Assembly: GCA_022340215.1 (NCBI GenBank)
Contig: JAJDOJ010000138.1
Location: 1 to 37,938, forward strand
Length of the DNA: 37,938 bases
Direction of reading: 5' to 3'
DNA from: Gammaproteobacteria bacterium
Lineage (GTDB): Bacteria; Pseudomonadota; Gammaproteobacteria; JAJDOJ01
Under the pieces are notes generated by a model that made no database searches, was not told where the DNA came from, and saw nothing but the letters and a program-made list of their open reading frames with translations. Positions 1 through 7,225 of the stretch are shown one piece after another (position 1 is the first letter of the stretch; the number at the start of each line of letters is the position of its first letter). A program made the position numbers and the translations under genes.

Positions 1-39
1 GTCAGCGACGCCACGCTGCTCGCGCCGGTCGCGGAATGA
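1..39 (+). CDS. 3' end of a probable lipase gene (partial, runs in from the left edge)
   Basis: A frame open from base 1 encodes VSDATLLAPVAE and ends in TGA at 37-39. By itself this is too short to identify. The same 13 codons recur at 6368-6406, downstream of a fragment with a clear alpha/beta-hydrolase nucleophile elbow (VGHSWGALIGG). I therefore infer that this is the C-terminus of the corresponding lipase-like protein, whose body lies outside the window. Whether the upstream gene is intact cannot be seen. Confidence 0.35.
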   Translation, partial: VSDATLLAPVAE

Positions 40-75
40 GCCGGACTCGACCACGATGACCAGGGATCTTTCCGT

Positions 76-335
76 TCAGCCCAGCAGGATGCCCTTGGCC
101 AGGTTGACCCTCGCCGCGAGATAGTTGGAACCGCCGCGGTCCGGGTGCAGCTTCCGCATCAGGCGCCGGTGGGCATCGATGATCCCCTCGCGTCCGGCGC
201 CGGGCTCGAGCCCCAGGACCTCCCAGGCCTGTTCGCGGGTCATCCCGCTGCCGCCACAGAGTTCGTCGCGCTGGACGCGTGCTCCGAGCGCCAGTCCGCC
301 CCGAAGCGCTTGTCGAGGTGGGCGGCCAGAAACGA
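76..335 (-). pseudogene. Truncated, frameshifted 3' fragment of the membrane J-protein gene
   Basis: Read on the minus strand, this copy matches roughly the last 80 codons of the intact J-protein gene at 6443-7168, including the HPD motif and a C-terminus ending AKGILLG (AKDILLG in the intact copy). A length change near 255-275 breaks the frame relative to the intact copy, so translation from the upstream side stops early. The 5' two thirds of the gene, with the membrane segments, are missing and are replaced by the PIN-toxin gene. It is a relic of duplication, not a functional gene. Confidence 0.85.
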
Positions 336-352
336 CCCGCGGGAAAACCGCA

Positions 353-796
353 ATGGTGCTGTTCGATCCCGATTTTCTGATCTGGATTCAGCGCGGAAAC
401 CCAAAGGCGCTCAAACGCATTACCCGAACCGACTCGTCCGCCATATCGGTGCAGACGTATCTGGAGTTCATGCACTATGCGAGGAACAAGAGCCAACAAC
501 GCATTATCAGGGATTTCTTCTATGAGGTGGGAATACCGATACTGCCGTTCACCCCGAACATCGGGCATCGCGCCATGGCATATGTCGACACTTATGCGCT
601 ATCATTCGGCCTTCGCGCCGGGGACGCGATCATCGCCGCGACGGCGGTAGAAAACAACCTCATGTTGACACCAGGAAACGCGAAGCACTTCCAGCACATC
701 TTAGGAATTGCAGTTCAAGGCGTTCCGGGCCTGAAGACGCAATTGCTGAGCACTGACGACGATATATCCCCGCCGACGGCCTGGAGGCGCGATTAA
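353..796 (+). CDS. PIN-domain ribonuclease toxin (VapC-like), orphan
   Basis: The product is 147 residues, the usual size for a VapC-type PIN domain, a metal-dependent RNase that acts on RNA in the cytoplasm. The expected acidic and polar residues are visible: Asp5 in VLFDPD, Glu38 in TYLEF, Asp91 in [10 protein letters not shown], and Asn109 in GNAKHF. The open frame extends upstream to 125, but those codons lie inside the duplicated J-protein relic, so I chose the ATG at 353. PIN toxins are normally preceded by an antitoxin gene. Here the relic abuts the toxin and no antitoxin frame is visible, which suggests it was lost at the junction. The Hsp70 operon starts 14 bp downstream. The toxin could instead be a PIN nuclease working with that operon. 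Confidence 0.8.
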   Translation: MVLFDPDFLIWIQRGNPKALKRITRTDSSAISVQTYLEFMHYARNKSQQRIIRDFFYEVGIPILPFTPNIGHRAMAYVDTYALSFGLRAGDAIIAATAVENNLMLTPGNAKHFQHILGIAVQGVPGLKTQLLSTDDDISPPTAWRRD

Positions 797-810
797 TCAA
801 GAGCCCCGAA

Positions 811-3276
811 GTGAAGCGGAAACGACGGAAAAACAAGCCCCCGAGAGGCGCCAGCCGAAAGTGTCAGTCTCCCTTGTCCACCGCGGAACTGGAGGCCCAC
901 GGAGCAATCCTCCTGGAAAACCGGCGGTTCAAGGAAGCGATTGCCGCTTTCAAGGATCTTCTGCAACGCGAACGCCGCGAACCGTGGCTTGAGGCGCTTT
1001 CGACGGCCTACGCCGGACGCGCCCGAGAACTAGCGGACAAGGGAATGGTCAGGGAGGCCCTCGCGATCTGGCAAAATCACGCGGAGCATTGCGGCAGGTC
1101 CCTCGAAGAACCCGCCTACGTCGAGCTGCTGATGAAGGCCGGGCGGGTCGATGCGGCAATCGGCGTTCTTTCGGATCACCCCGATGATCCGGAGTTTCAA
1201 TGTTATCTCCCCGAATTGCGCGCCCTGGCGGCTACTCAGGCCCTGACCGGAAGGGACGCGGTGCTGACGCACTTCCCCGACGACGACCCCGTCGTGCGGG
1301 ATCATCCCGCCGCCCAGGCCGCACTGCGGGCTTATTGCCTGGGCGATGACGCCACGGTCGAGGCGAAACTGAAGTCCATCCCCTTCCGCTCACCCTATCG
1401 AGACCTGCGGCAGATCCTGAAGGCGTTGATACGGTTCGAGACGGATTCGGAGGACGCGGACCGCCTGCTGGAGCGCATCGACAGCGAGTCACCGTTTCGC
1501 GGGGTCTGTGACGCCATAAGGGCCGCTCGACTGCCCAGGCTCGACTTCATGCGCCGATTCGGAGAGCTGAAGCCGGCGCAGCGGCGATTCGCGATCGCGT
1601 TGAGGGGCTGGTCCCCGCAACAGGCCAAGCGGATACAGGAACTGCAGCAACTCGGGGAACACCCCGGCCCGCGTGCAATGATGGGTTTCCTGTTGCGTCA
1701 CCGCGAAGCACTCGAAGGCGACTGGGTCCGCCAAGCCGCCATGCGCTTGCTGGTTCATGAGCCCGGCGAGCGAGGGCGCTACAACAGGTCGTTCGGCAAG
1801 ATGCCCGAGTTCCATCGGCATCGCATCCAGGCCCTGCATCTCGAAGAGTACGGGGATTCACCCCACGACATCTTCAATACCTGGAGAGACGCGTTTCAGG
1901 CGTTGGACCTCAAGACCAGCAATCCGGGAACAGAGGCCGCGTTGCCCGGGGCGATGGTGTTGCGTCATTCGGCCGATCGCTGGCTGCGGACCGAATCGTT
2001 CGACCCCACAACCGCGAAGGCGCTGGAACTCAGTCTGCTTCTGGATCCGGAAGATTTACAGACCCACCTGAGGCTGATCCACCATTACCGCTCTGTCGGA
2101 GAACTGAAGTACGCACGCCGTGTGCTGGATATCGCCCTTGCGCGCTATCCACGGGACGTCGCGGTGCTGACCGAGGCGGTGGAGACCGCGATCGCCGGGG
2201 GGGCCTTCAAGAAGGCCGCCCGCTTTGCGCGCCAGGTCCTGGACCACGATCCCATCAACGCAAGGGTGCGGGATATCCTCGTCGATTCCCATCTATCGCA
2301 TGCCCGCAAGCAGATTGGGCAGGGCAAGCATGCATTGGCGCACAAGGAGCTGGACGAGGCGGCGAACTGGGCCCGCACGGAGCTCGTCAAGGGTCGAATC
2401 GATAGCCTGCGCGGGGTCCTGGAAATGGACAGCGGCGCCGCGGACATCGCACGAGAGCGGTTTTTCTCGGGTTTCGAACGCACCGGCGGCGGGTTGGTCG
2501 GGCGCTTGCACCTGCACCTGGAGGCGCAGCGATTCGACCGTCACCCGGATACGTTCGTCAAGGCGGCGAGGCTCCCCAAGCCGCCGCGGAAACCGTCCAG
2601 GGACCAAGTGCTGGCGCTGGCGCACACGCTGAACGAGCTGTCCGGCGAGGACGACTACCACCTCGGCTACGCGCTGGGAAGCATGATCAAGCCGTTGAAA
2701 CGGGCCGCCTGCCAGGACTTTACTCCCGGCGAGATGGAGCTGATCTGCGAGACGTGGCTTCGCGCGGATCTCGGGGACCTGCGTTCGATATATGCCAGGG
2801 CCGCCCTGAAACGCTGGCCGGGATCCCCCGCTTTCGTTTTTCATCGTGTCGATGCAGCTCATGAGGGCTTCATCGCCTTGTCACGCCGGGAGTTCGAGAC
2901 GCTTGACAAGGCCTTCGAGCGGGCGCGCGAGGACGGCGACGAACGCAGCGCCCATCGCATCGCGGAACTGCTGGGGGCCGGCACGCCCTTCGCGGGCCCG
3001 GAGGATCCGGGTTTCCCAGAAGGTCTGCCTGAATCCGCGGATCTCGAAAGGCTCATCGACATGGCCATGAACATGCCCGGCCCCCCGGAGATCGAAGAGT
3101 TGAAGCGTGAGCTGGGGCCAACGGAGGCGCGCCGTGCGCTCGAGGCCATGCTGCTGGCCGGGATTGCCGGTGGCGACCCGGCGGACATCTTCCCCGAACC
3201 GATTGCCCCGAAACGCCGCCGCGGTTCGCGCAAGAAACGCCGCAAGATCAACACGGACCAATTCGAGCTGTTCTGA
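811..3276 (+). CDS. Large TPR-like repeat protein, first gene of the Hsp70 cassette
   Basis: The product is 821 residues and starts at GTG 811. No strong ribosome binding site is visible. The body is almost entirely alpha-helical repeats typical of tetratricopeptide proteins, for example AILLENRRFKEAIAAFKDLL near residue 35, ELKYARRVLDIALARYP near 430 and GAFKKAARFARQVLDHDP near 465. Both ends are strongly basic (MKRKRRKNK at the start, a KRRRGSRKKRRK stretch near the end). There is no signal peptide or membrane helix, so it is probably cytoplasmic. TPR proteins are scaffolds, often for Hsp70 partners. Its stop overlaps the start of the J-domain gene by one base, so it is co-translated with the chaperone genes. 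The basic tails could bind nucleic acid or ribosomes (inference). Confidence 0.8.
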   Translation: MKRKRRKNKPPRGASRKCQSPLSTAELEAHGAILLENRRFKEAIAAFKDLLQRERREPWLEALSTAYAGRARELADKGMVREALAIWQNHAEHCGRSLEEPAYVELLMKAGRVDAAIGVLSDHPDDPEFQCYLPELRALAATQALTGRDAVLTHFPDDDPVVRDHPAAQAALRAYCLGDDATVEAKLKSIPFRSPYRDLRQILKALIRFETDSEDADRLLERIDSESPFRGVCDAIRAARLPRLDFMRRFGELKPAQRRFAIALRGWSPQQAKRIQELQQLGEHPGPRAMMGFLLRHREALEGDWVRQAAMRLLVHEPGERGRYNRSFGKMPEFHRHRIQALHLEEYGDSPHDIFNTWRDAFQALDLKTSNPGTEAALPGAMVLRHSADRWLRTESFDPTTAKALELSLLLDPEDLQTHLRLIHHYRSVGELKYARRVLDIALARYPRDVAVLTEAVETAIAGGAFKKAARFARQVLDHDPINARVRDILVDSHLSHARKQIGQGKHALAHKELDEAANWARTELVKGRIDSLRGVLEMDSGAADIARERFFSGFERTGGGLVGRLHLHLEAQRFDRHPDTFVKAARLPKPPRKPSRDQVLALAHTLNELSGEDDYHLGYALGSMIKPLKRAACQDFTPGEMELICETWLRADLGDLRSIYARAALKRWPGSPAFVFHRVDAAHEGFIALSRREFETLDKAFERAREDGDERSAHRIAELLGAGTPFAGPEDPGFPEGLPESADLERLIDMAMNMPGPPEIEELKRELGPTEARRALEAMLLAGIAGGDPADIFPEPIAPKRRRGSRKKRRKINTDQFELF

Positions 3277-3581
3277 TGCAAGATCCCTATCTGACGCTCG
3301 GCGTGGCGCGGGACGACGCCACCGACGAAGTCATCCGTCAGGCCTATCTGACCGCGATCCGGCGCCATCCCGCGGAACGCGAGCCCGAGCGGTTTCAAGC
3401 TGTCTGCGACGCCTACGAGACCCTCAAGACGAAGAAGTCGCGGCTCGCATATGTGCTGTTCAACACCGACATGCCGACCCCCGCAGAGATACTGGAGCAG
3501 TTGACCGAGAGCGGGCAGCGGAGTCGCCCCGACATCGAGCTGTTTTGTGAGATCCTTGGGGGCGCGGCGGACAAACGGTGA
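3276..3581 (+). CDS. Small J-domain protein with HPA in place of HPD
   Basis: The product is 101 residues. The N-terminal ~65 residues follow the J-domain pattern: DPYLTLGV, helix II DEVIRQAYLTAIRR, the loop at residues 31-33, then PERFQAVCDAYETL as helix III. The loop reads HPAERE. The Asp of the HPD tripeptide, which J-proteins need to stimulate Hsp70 ATPase, is absent. The remaining ~35 residues have no recognised domain. The ATG overlaps the TPR stop by one base, and its own stop overlaps the GrpE start (GTGA). It is a dedicated partner of the Hsp70 encoded two genes downstream. Because helices II and III are well kept, the missing Asp looks like a subfamily trait rather than decay (inference). 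Confidence 0.8.
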   Translation: MQDPYLTLGVARDDATDEVIRQAYLTAIRRHPAEREPERFQAVCDAYETLKTKKSRLAYVLFNTDMPTPAEILEQLTESGQRSRPDIELFCEILGGAADKR

Positions 3582-4237
3582 CGGAAGCGACGCTTAAGGA
3601 ACAACTCGTCGAGCGGTTTCGCCGATACCTCGACGTCGGCGACATCGATCTCGGTGAATCGCCGTCCGACGCCGAGGCCATCGATCTCTATACCCTGTTT
3701 ACCGAACTGGCGGCCCTGAAGACCGAGGTGAAGCTGGAGTCGCGGCAGGTCAAACAGGCCCTGGATGTCGCCGGGGAGTTGATCGAGGGTCTGCGCCAGA
3801 ACAATCACCAGCTCAGCACCGAACTCTCGCGCCGCCGCCAGGAGGAAGACGAGACACGGCAGGCCGCGGAGCGGCCGCTTTTGCTGGCTATCCTCGAGCT
3901 GCGGGACCGGTTGCGGGCGACGCTGGTCGGTCTGAGAGTTTTCAAACCGGGCTCGATCGGCAAACGCAAGACGAAGCGTTTTATCGCCAGCATGGACGAG
4001 GGTCTGGAAATCAGTCTGCGCCGTCTGGATGGCGTGCTGCACGGCTATCAGGTCCGGGCCATGGACCCGGTTGGGAAACCCGTGGATCCACAAACCATGA
4101 CCGTGACCGCGATCGAGTCGCGCAAGGACCGGGATAGCGGCGTGGTCCTGGAGGAAGTCCGCCAGGGCTTCCTGCGCGGCGAGCAGGTACTGCGGCTGGC
4201 CGAAGTCATCGTCAACAAGCATGAAACCAGGACATGA
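3578..4237 (+). CDS. GrpE-like nucleotide exchange factor
   Basis: The product is 219 residues and starts at GTG 3578, overlapping the previous stop by four bases. Residues ~40-100 form a heptad-like coiled coil (AALKTEVKLESRQVKQAL), as in the long helix of GrpE. The last ~65 residues follow the GrpE beta-domain: GYQVRAMDPVGKPVDP, then GVVLEEVRQGFLRGEQVLRLAEVIV, where GrpE has the GY...vLRpA.V.V signature. GrpE proteins release ADP from Hsp70. Sequence divergence and position directly before an Hsp70 gene mark it as a dedicated exchange factor rather than the housekeeping GrpE. Its stop overlaps the Hsp70 start (ATGA). Confidence 0.85.
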   Translation: MTEATLKEQLVERFRRYLDVGDIDLGESPSDAEAIDLYTLFTELAALKTEVKLESRQVKQALDVAGELIEGLRQNNHQLSTELSRRRQEEDETRQAAERPLLLAILELRDRLRATLVGLRVFKPGSIGKRKTKRFIASMDEGLEISLRRLDGVLHGYQVRAMDPVGKPVDPQTMTVTAIESRKDRDSGVVLEEVRQGFLRGEQVLRLAEVIVNKHETRT

Positions 4238-5991
4238 ATGAAACCATGAACGAAATCATTGTCGGTATCGACCTGGGCACCACCAACTCGGAGGTCGCCC
4301 TGGTCCGTGACGGGCGGGTAGAGGTACTTGAGATCGACAACGGCTCCAGGCTGCTCCCCTCCGTCGTCGGTCTGGCGGACGACGGCGCCCTGCTGGTCGG
4401 TGAGTCTGCGCGCAATCAGTTCACCCTCTACCCGGAACGAACGGTGCGCTCCATCAAGCGCAGCATGGGCAGCGACCAGAGAATCTCCATGGGGTCTCAG
4501 GAATACGCCCCGCAAGAGATCTCCGCGATGATCTTGAGGCGCCTGAAAGAGGAAGCGGAATCCCGTCTCGGGACCGCGGTTGGCAGGGCCGTCATCACCG
4601 TACCGGCCTATTTCTCCGATGCCCAGCGTCAGGCCACGCGTGACGCGGGCGAGATCGCCGGACTGGAAGTCGTACGCATCATCAACGAACCCACGGCCGC
4701 GGCGTTGGCCTATGAGGTCGGCGTCCAGGGCCAGCGACACATCCTGGTCTACGATCTGGGCGGCGGGACCTTCGACGTGTCCGTCGTTCGCATGGAAAAC
4801 GACGTCGTCGAGGTGCTCGCCAGTCACGGCAACAACCATCTGGGTGGGGATGACTTCGACCAGAAAATCGTCGATCGCGTCCTGGCCCACCTCGAAGAGA
4901 AACACCGGGTCGATCCCACCGAATCCCTGCAGGCCATGGCGCGCATCTGGCGCGCCGCGGAGACCGCCAAGATCACCTTGACGGACAACCCTTATGCCAT
5001 GCTGGAAGAGGAGTACCTGCTCGAAAGGCAAGGGGACCCGGTTCATCTCTCCCTGGAACTGTCGCGAGAGGAGTACGAGGAGATGATCAATCCGTACATC
5101 GACGAGACACTGCAGGCCACGCATACCGCCCTGAAAGGCGCCGGTATGAGCGTTTCACAACTGGACGAGATTCTCCTCGTCGGCGGCGCCACGCGTACCC
5201 CGCTGGTTCGACGACGTCTGGAAGCGGAGCTGGGTCTGCAACCCCGCGGCGAGGTTGACGCGGACCTCTGCGTTGCCTCCGGCGCCGCCATCCAGGGAGG
5301 CGTGATAGCGGGCGACTCGGTTTCCAGCGTCTTGGTGGACGTGACGCCGTACACCTTCGGTACCAGTGCGCTGGGTGAGTGGAGGGGCGAAATCTACCCC
5401 TATAAATTCGTTCCCCTGATCAGGAAGAACAGCGCCATCCCGACCTCGAAGAGCGATGTTTTCTACACCGCCTTCGACGGGCAGACCACCGTGGAGGTCA
5501 TGGTGTACCAGGGAGAGGACGACGACGCCCTCAACAATACCGAAATTGGCCGATTCCTTATCGAGGGACTCGAAGACGTCCCGCAAGGAAACGCGATCGT
5601 CACCACGTTCTCGCTCGATCTCGACGGGATTCTGCATGTCCGCTCCAGGGAAAAGAGTACTGGCCTGGAAAAGAGTATCACCATCGATAATGCCATCGCC
5701 CGTTTTGAGGCGGAGCAGCTCGAGCAGGCCAAGGCCCGAATCGGTGAACTCTTCGAAGGCGAGGCCGCGGTCACGGACGTGGACGATTCCACGCACCACC
5801 GTCACGTCGTGCAGACCAGGGCCCTGATCGAAAAGGCCGAGCGGCTCATCGACAAGGCGGACGATGAAGATCGCGAGGACCTCGTCGACCTGATCGAGGG
5901 CGTCAAGGACACCATGAATGCCCCGGAGTCGGAAGGTTTCCGGCACGCATCGGAAAATCTCTCCGAACTGATCTTTTATCTGGAATCCTGA
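4234..5991 (+). CDS. Accessory Hsp70 (DnaK-family) chaperone
   Basis: The product is 585 residues, against about 640 for housekeeping DnaK. Nucleotide-binding motifs are intact: phosphate-1 VGIDLGTTNS at residues 10-19, phosphate-2 YDLGGGTFDVS at 173-183, and adenosine motif LVGGATRTPLV at 315-325. The interdomain linker region VLVDVTPYTFG is at ~367-376. A substrate-binding beta domain runs to about 485, followed by a short charged helical lid. No C-terminal EEVD-like tail is seen. ATG 4234 overlaps the GrpE stop; a second possible start is the Met at residue 5. The operon supplies its own J-protein and exchange factor, so this is likely a specialised client-restricted Hsp70 rather than the heat-shock dnaK, which would be located elsewhere. 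Confidence 0.93.
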   Translation: MNETMNEIIVGIDLGTTNSEVALVRDGRVEVLEIDNGSRLLPSVVGLADDGALLVGESARNQFTLYPERTVRSIKRSMGSDQRISMGSQEYAPQEISAMILRRLKEEAESRLGTAVGRAVITVPAYFSDAQRQATRDAGEIAGLEVVRIINEPTAAALAYEVGVQGQRHILVYDLGGGTFDVSVVRMENDVVEVLASHGNNHLGGDDFDQKIVDRVLAHLEEKHRVDPTESLQAMARIWRAAETAKITLTDNPYAMLEEEYLLERQGDPVHLSLELSREEYEEMINPYIDETLQATHTALKGAGMSVSQLDEILLVGGATRTPLVRRRLEAELGLQPRGEVDADLCVASGAAIQGGVIAGDSVSSVLVDVTPYTFGTSALGEWRGEIYPYKFVPLIRKNSAIPTSKSDVFYTAFDGQTTVEVMVYQGEDDDALNNTEIGRFLIEGLEDVPQGNAIVTTFSLDLDGILHVRSREKSTGLEKSITIDNAIARFEAEQLEQAKARIGELFEGEAAVTDVDDSTHHRHVVQTRALIEKAERLIDKADDEDREDLVDLIEGVKDTMNAPESEGFRHASENLSELIFYLES

Positions 5992-6240
5992 ATGGAGCGC
6001 TGCCCGGTCTGCCGTGCGCGCCTGGACGGAAAAACGGAGTGCCGGCGCTGCGGGACCGACCTGTCGCAACCCATCGCGATAGAACAACGGGCGGAGTCGC
6101 TGACGCGCCTGGCAGTGACCCGGTTTACCACCCTCGAGCCCGCCGAGGCCGCCAAGGCCCTGGAACAGGCGTCGAAACTGAAGACCGACCCGCTGACCCG
6201 GGCCCTACTCGGGTTTATACGCAAGAGCCTGGGGTGCTGA
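5992..6240 (+). CDS. Small zinc-ribbon protein closing the Hsp70 operon
   Basis: The product is 82 residues and starts directly at the Hsp70 stop (TGAATG). Two Cys pairs, CPVC at residues 4-7 and CRRC at 17-20, form a likely zinc ribbon of the rubredoxin/zinc-knuckle type. The rest is helical and alanine-rich, with EPAEAAKALEQASKLK resembling half a TPR. The function is unknown. Tight coupling suggests it acts with the chaperone machine, perhaps as a client or ribosome adaptor. The end of the gene touches the lipase relic, so its last few codons may have been created by the junction. Confidence 0.75.
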   Translation: MERCPVCRARLDGKTECRRCGTDLSQPIAIEQRAESLTRLAVTRFTTLEPAEAAKALEQASKLKTDPLTRALLGFIRKSLGC

Positions 6241-6406
6241 TACGGTTCGTCGGTCACTCCTGGGGCGCGCTCATCGGCGGGACCTTTTTCGGTGTCGAAC
6301 CGGATATCGGCGCCGCGACGCTCTCTACCCCGACGGGTGGCGTGAGCAAGACCACCGACGGGTCCCCGTCAGCGACGCCACGCTGCTTGCGCCGGTCGCG
6401 GAATGA
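6234..6406 (+). pseudogene. Lipase (alpha/beta-hydrolase) gene relic, truncated and internally deleted
   Basis: In the frame starting near 6234, the sequence encodes VLIRFVGHSWGALIGG...STPTGGVSKTTDGSP. It has the GHSWG nucleophile elbow of alpha/beta hydrolases and the following strand pattern seen in bacterial extracellular lipases. After DGSP the frame changes, and 6368-6406 encodes VSDATLLAPVAE and a stop, the same C-terminus as at 1-39. The 5' part of the gene is missing and there is an internal deletion at about 6360-6368. No functional product is expected. Confidence 0.65.
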
Positions 6407-6700
6407 GCCGGATTCGACCACGATGACCCCGGACCTTTCTGTTCAGCCCAGCAGGATGTCCTTGGCCAGGTTGACCCTCGCCGCGAGATAGTTGGAACCG
6501 CCGCGGTCCGGGTGCAGCTTCTGCATCAGGCGCCGGTGGGCATCGATGATCTCCTCGCGTCCGGCGCCGGGCTCGAGCCCCAGGACCTCCCAGGCCTGTT
6601 CGCGGGTCATCTCGCTGCCGCCGGTATTCGCGGCACCGGAGGCCGGTTCCGAACGCCAGTCCTCCCCGAACCGCTTGTCTAGATAGGCGGCGAGCAGCGA
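6368..6700. repeat. Right copy of the direct repeat flanking the inserted cassette
   Basis: This copy matches 1-335. Here the repeat continues into an intact J-protein gene on the minus strand, while on its left side the lipase gene is broken. In the left copy the situation is reversed for the J-protein gene, which is the truncated one. Confidence 0.9.
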
Positions 6701-7168
6701 GGCGGATTCCTCGTCCGAGACCTGGTACTCGTCGAACAGCGCCGTCAGCACCCCGCGGTTCAGCTCGCCCAGCCGGCGGTCCTGATGAGACCCGCTGACG
6801 ATCACCCCGTCGATCTCGCCGCTGTCGTGATCCAGGGTCATGCTCAGGAAACGGGTGCGGACCTTGGAAATCCTCCCCGATCCACCCGTACCGTCCTGCT
6901 GCGACGCGGATCCCTGACCGTGCTGGCGATACAGGCGGCTCGCCAGCGGTAGAAAACTCAGCAGGCCCACGATCCGGCGCAGGAACGGCAACGTTGCCCC
7001 GATCACCGCCGCGATCCAGCTGAGGCGGCCGGTGGCTACCGCCAGGACCAGGCCGAGACCGACGGCGACGGCGATGAACTGAAAACGGGTCGCGGGCGGT
7101 TGGCGTGCGATCCAGCGCAGGAACACGAAGACGATGATGGCCGCGGCCAGGAAAACCAGCAGGCGCAT
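6443..7168 (-). CDS. Membrane-anchored J-domain protein (TIM14/DjlC-like)
   Basis: The product is 241 residues. The N-terminal ~70 residues contain hydrophobic membrane segments (residues 3-18, 30-46 and 50-66). They are followed by a polar, Gly/Gln-rich linker and a helical TerB-like region (LDHDSGEIDGVIV ... LFDEYQVSDEESASLLAAYLDKRFG). The C-terminal ~55 residues are a J-domain with HPDRGGS at ~219-225 and a short helix ending AKDILLG, the TIM14/Pam18 layout with the J-domain at the extreme C-terminus. It probably recruits an Hsp70 to the inner membrane. It is convergent with the inserted Hsp70 cassette and lies 57 bp downstream of the VWA gene on the same strand. Its 3' end is duplicated at the left window edge. 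Confidence 0.85.
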   Translation of the reverse strand: MRLLVFLAAAIIVFVFLRWIARQPPATRFQFIAVAVGLGLVLAVATGRLSWIAAVIGATLPFLRRIVGLLSFLPLASRLYRQHGQGSASQQDGTGGSGRISKVRTRFLSMTLDHDSGEIDGVIVSGSHQDRRLGELNRGVLTALFDEYQVSDEESASLLAAYLDKRFGEDWRSEPASGAANTGGSEMTREQAWEVLGLEPGAGREEIIDAHRRLMQKLHPDRGGSNYLAARVNLAKDILLG

Positions 7169-7225
7169 GACGGGTCTCAGGCGTCGCCGGCCGTGCTCGG
7201 GCGCGGAGTGCCTTCGACAGCGGGG

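Larger units (their letters stand above)
1..335. repeat. Left copy of a ~335-bp direct repeat (lipase end + J-protein end)
   Basis: Bases 1-335 align with 6368-6700 in the same orientation, with scattered substitutions and a few indels. The match is near-perfect up to about base 245 and weaker but clear after that. It ends about 18 bp before the PIN-toxin start codon, and its left limit is beyond the window. The two copies flank the PIN toxin and the Hsp70 operon. Confidence 0.9.

Noticed and set aside
125-352. Upstream in-frame extension of the PIN toxin
   Set aside because: Those codons are the reverse strand of the duplicated J-protein fragment. The same Arg/Ser/Pro-rich frame exists opposite the intact copy at 6492, so it is not coding.
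4234-5991. Assignment as the housekeeping dnaK
   Set aside because: The protein is shorter, lacks the typical tail, and is in an operon with a non-canonical J-protein and TPR gene instead of grpE-dnaK-dnaJ order.
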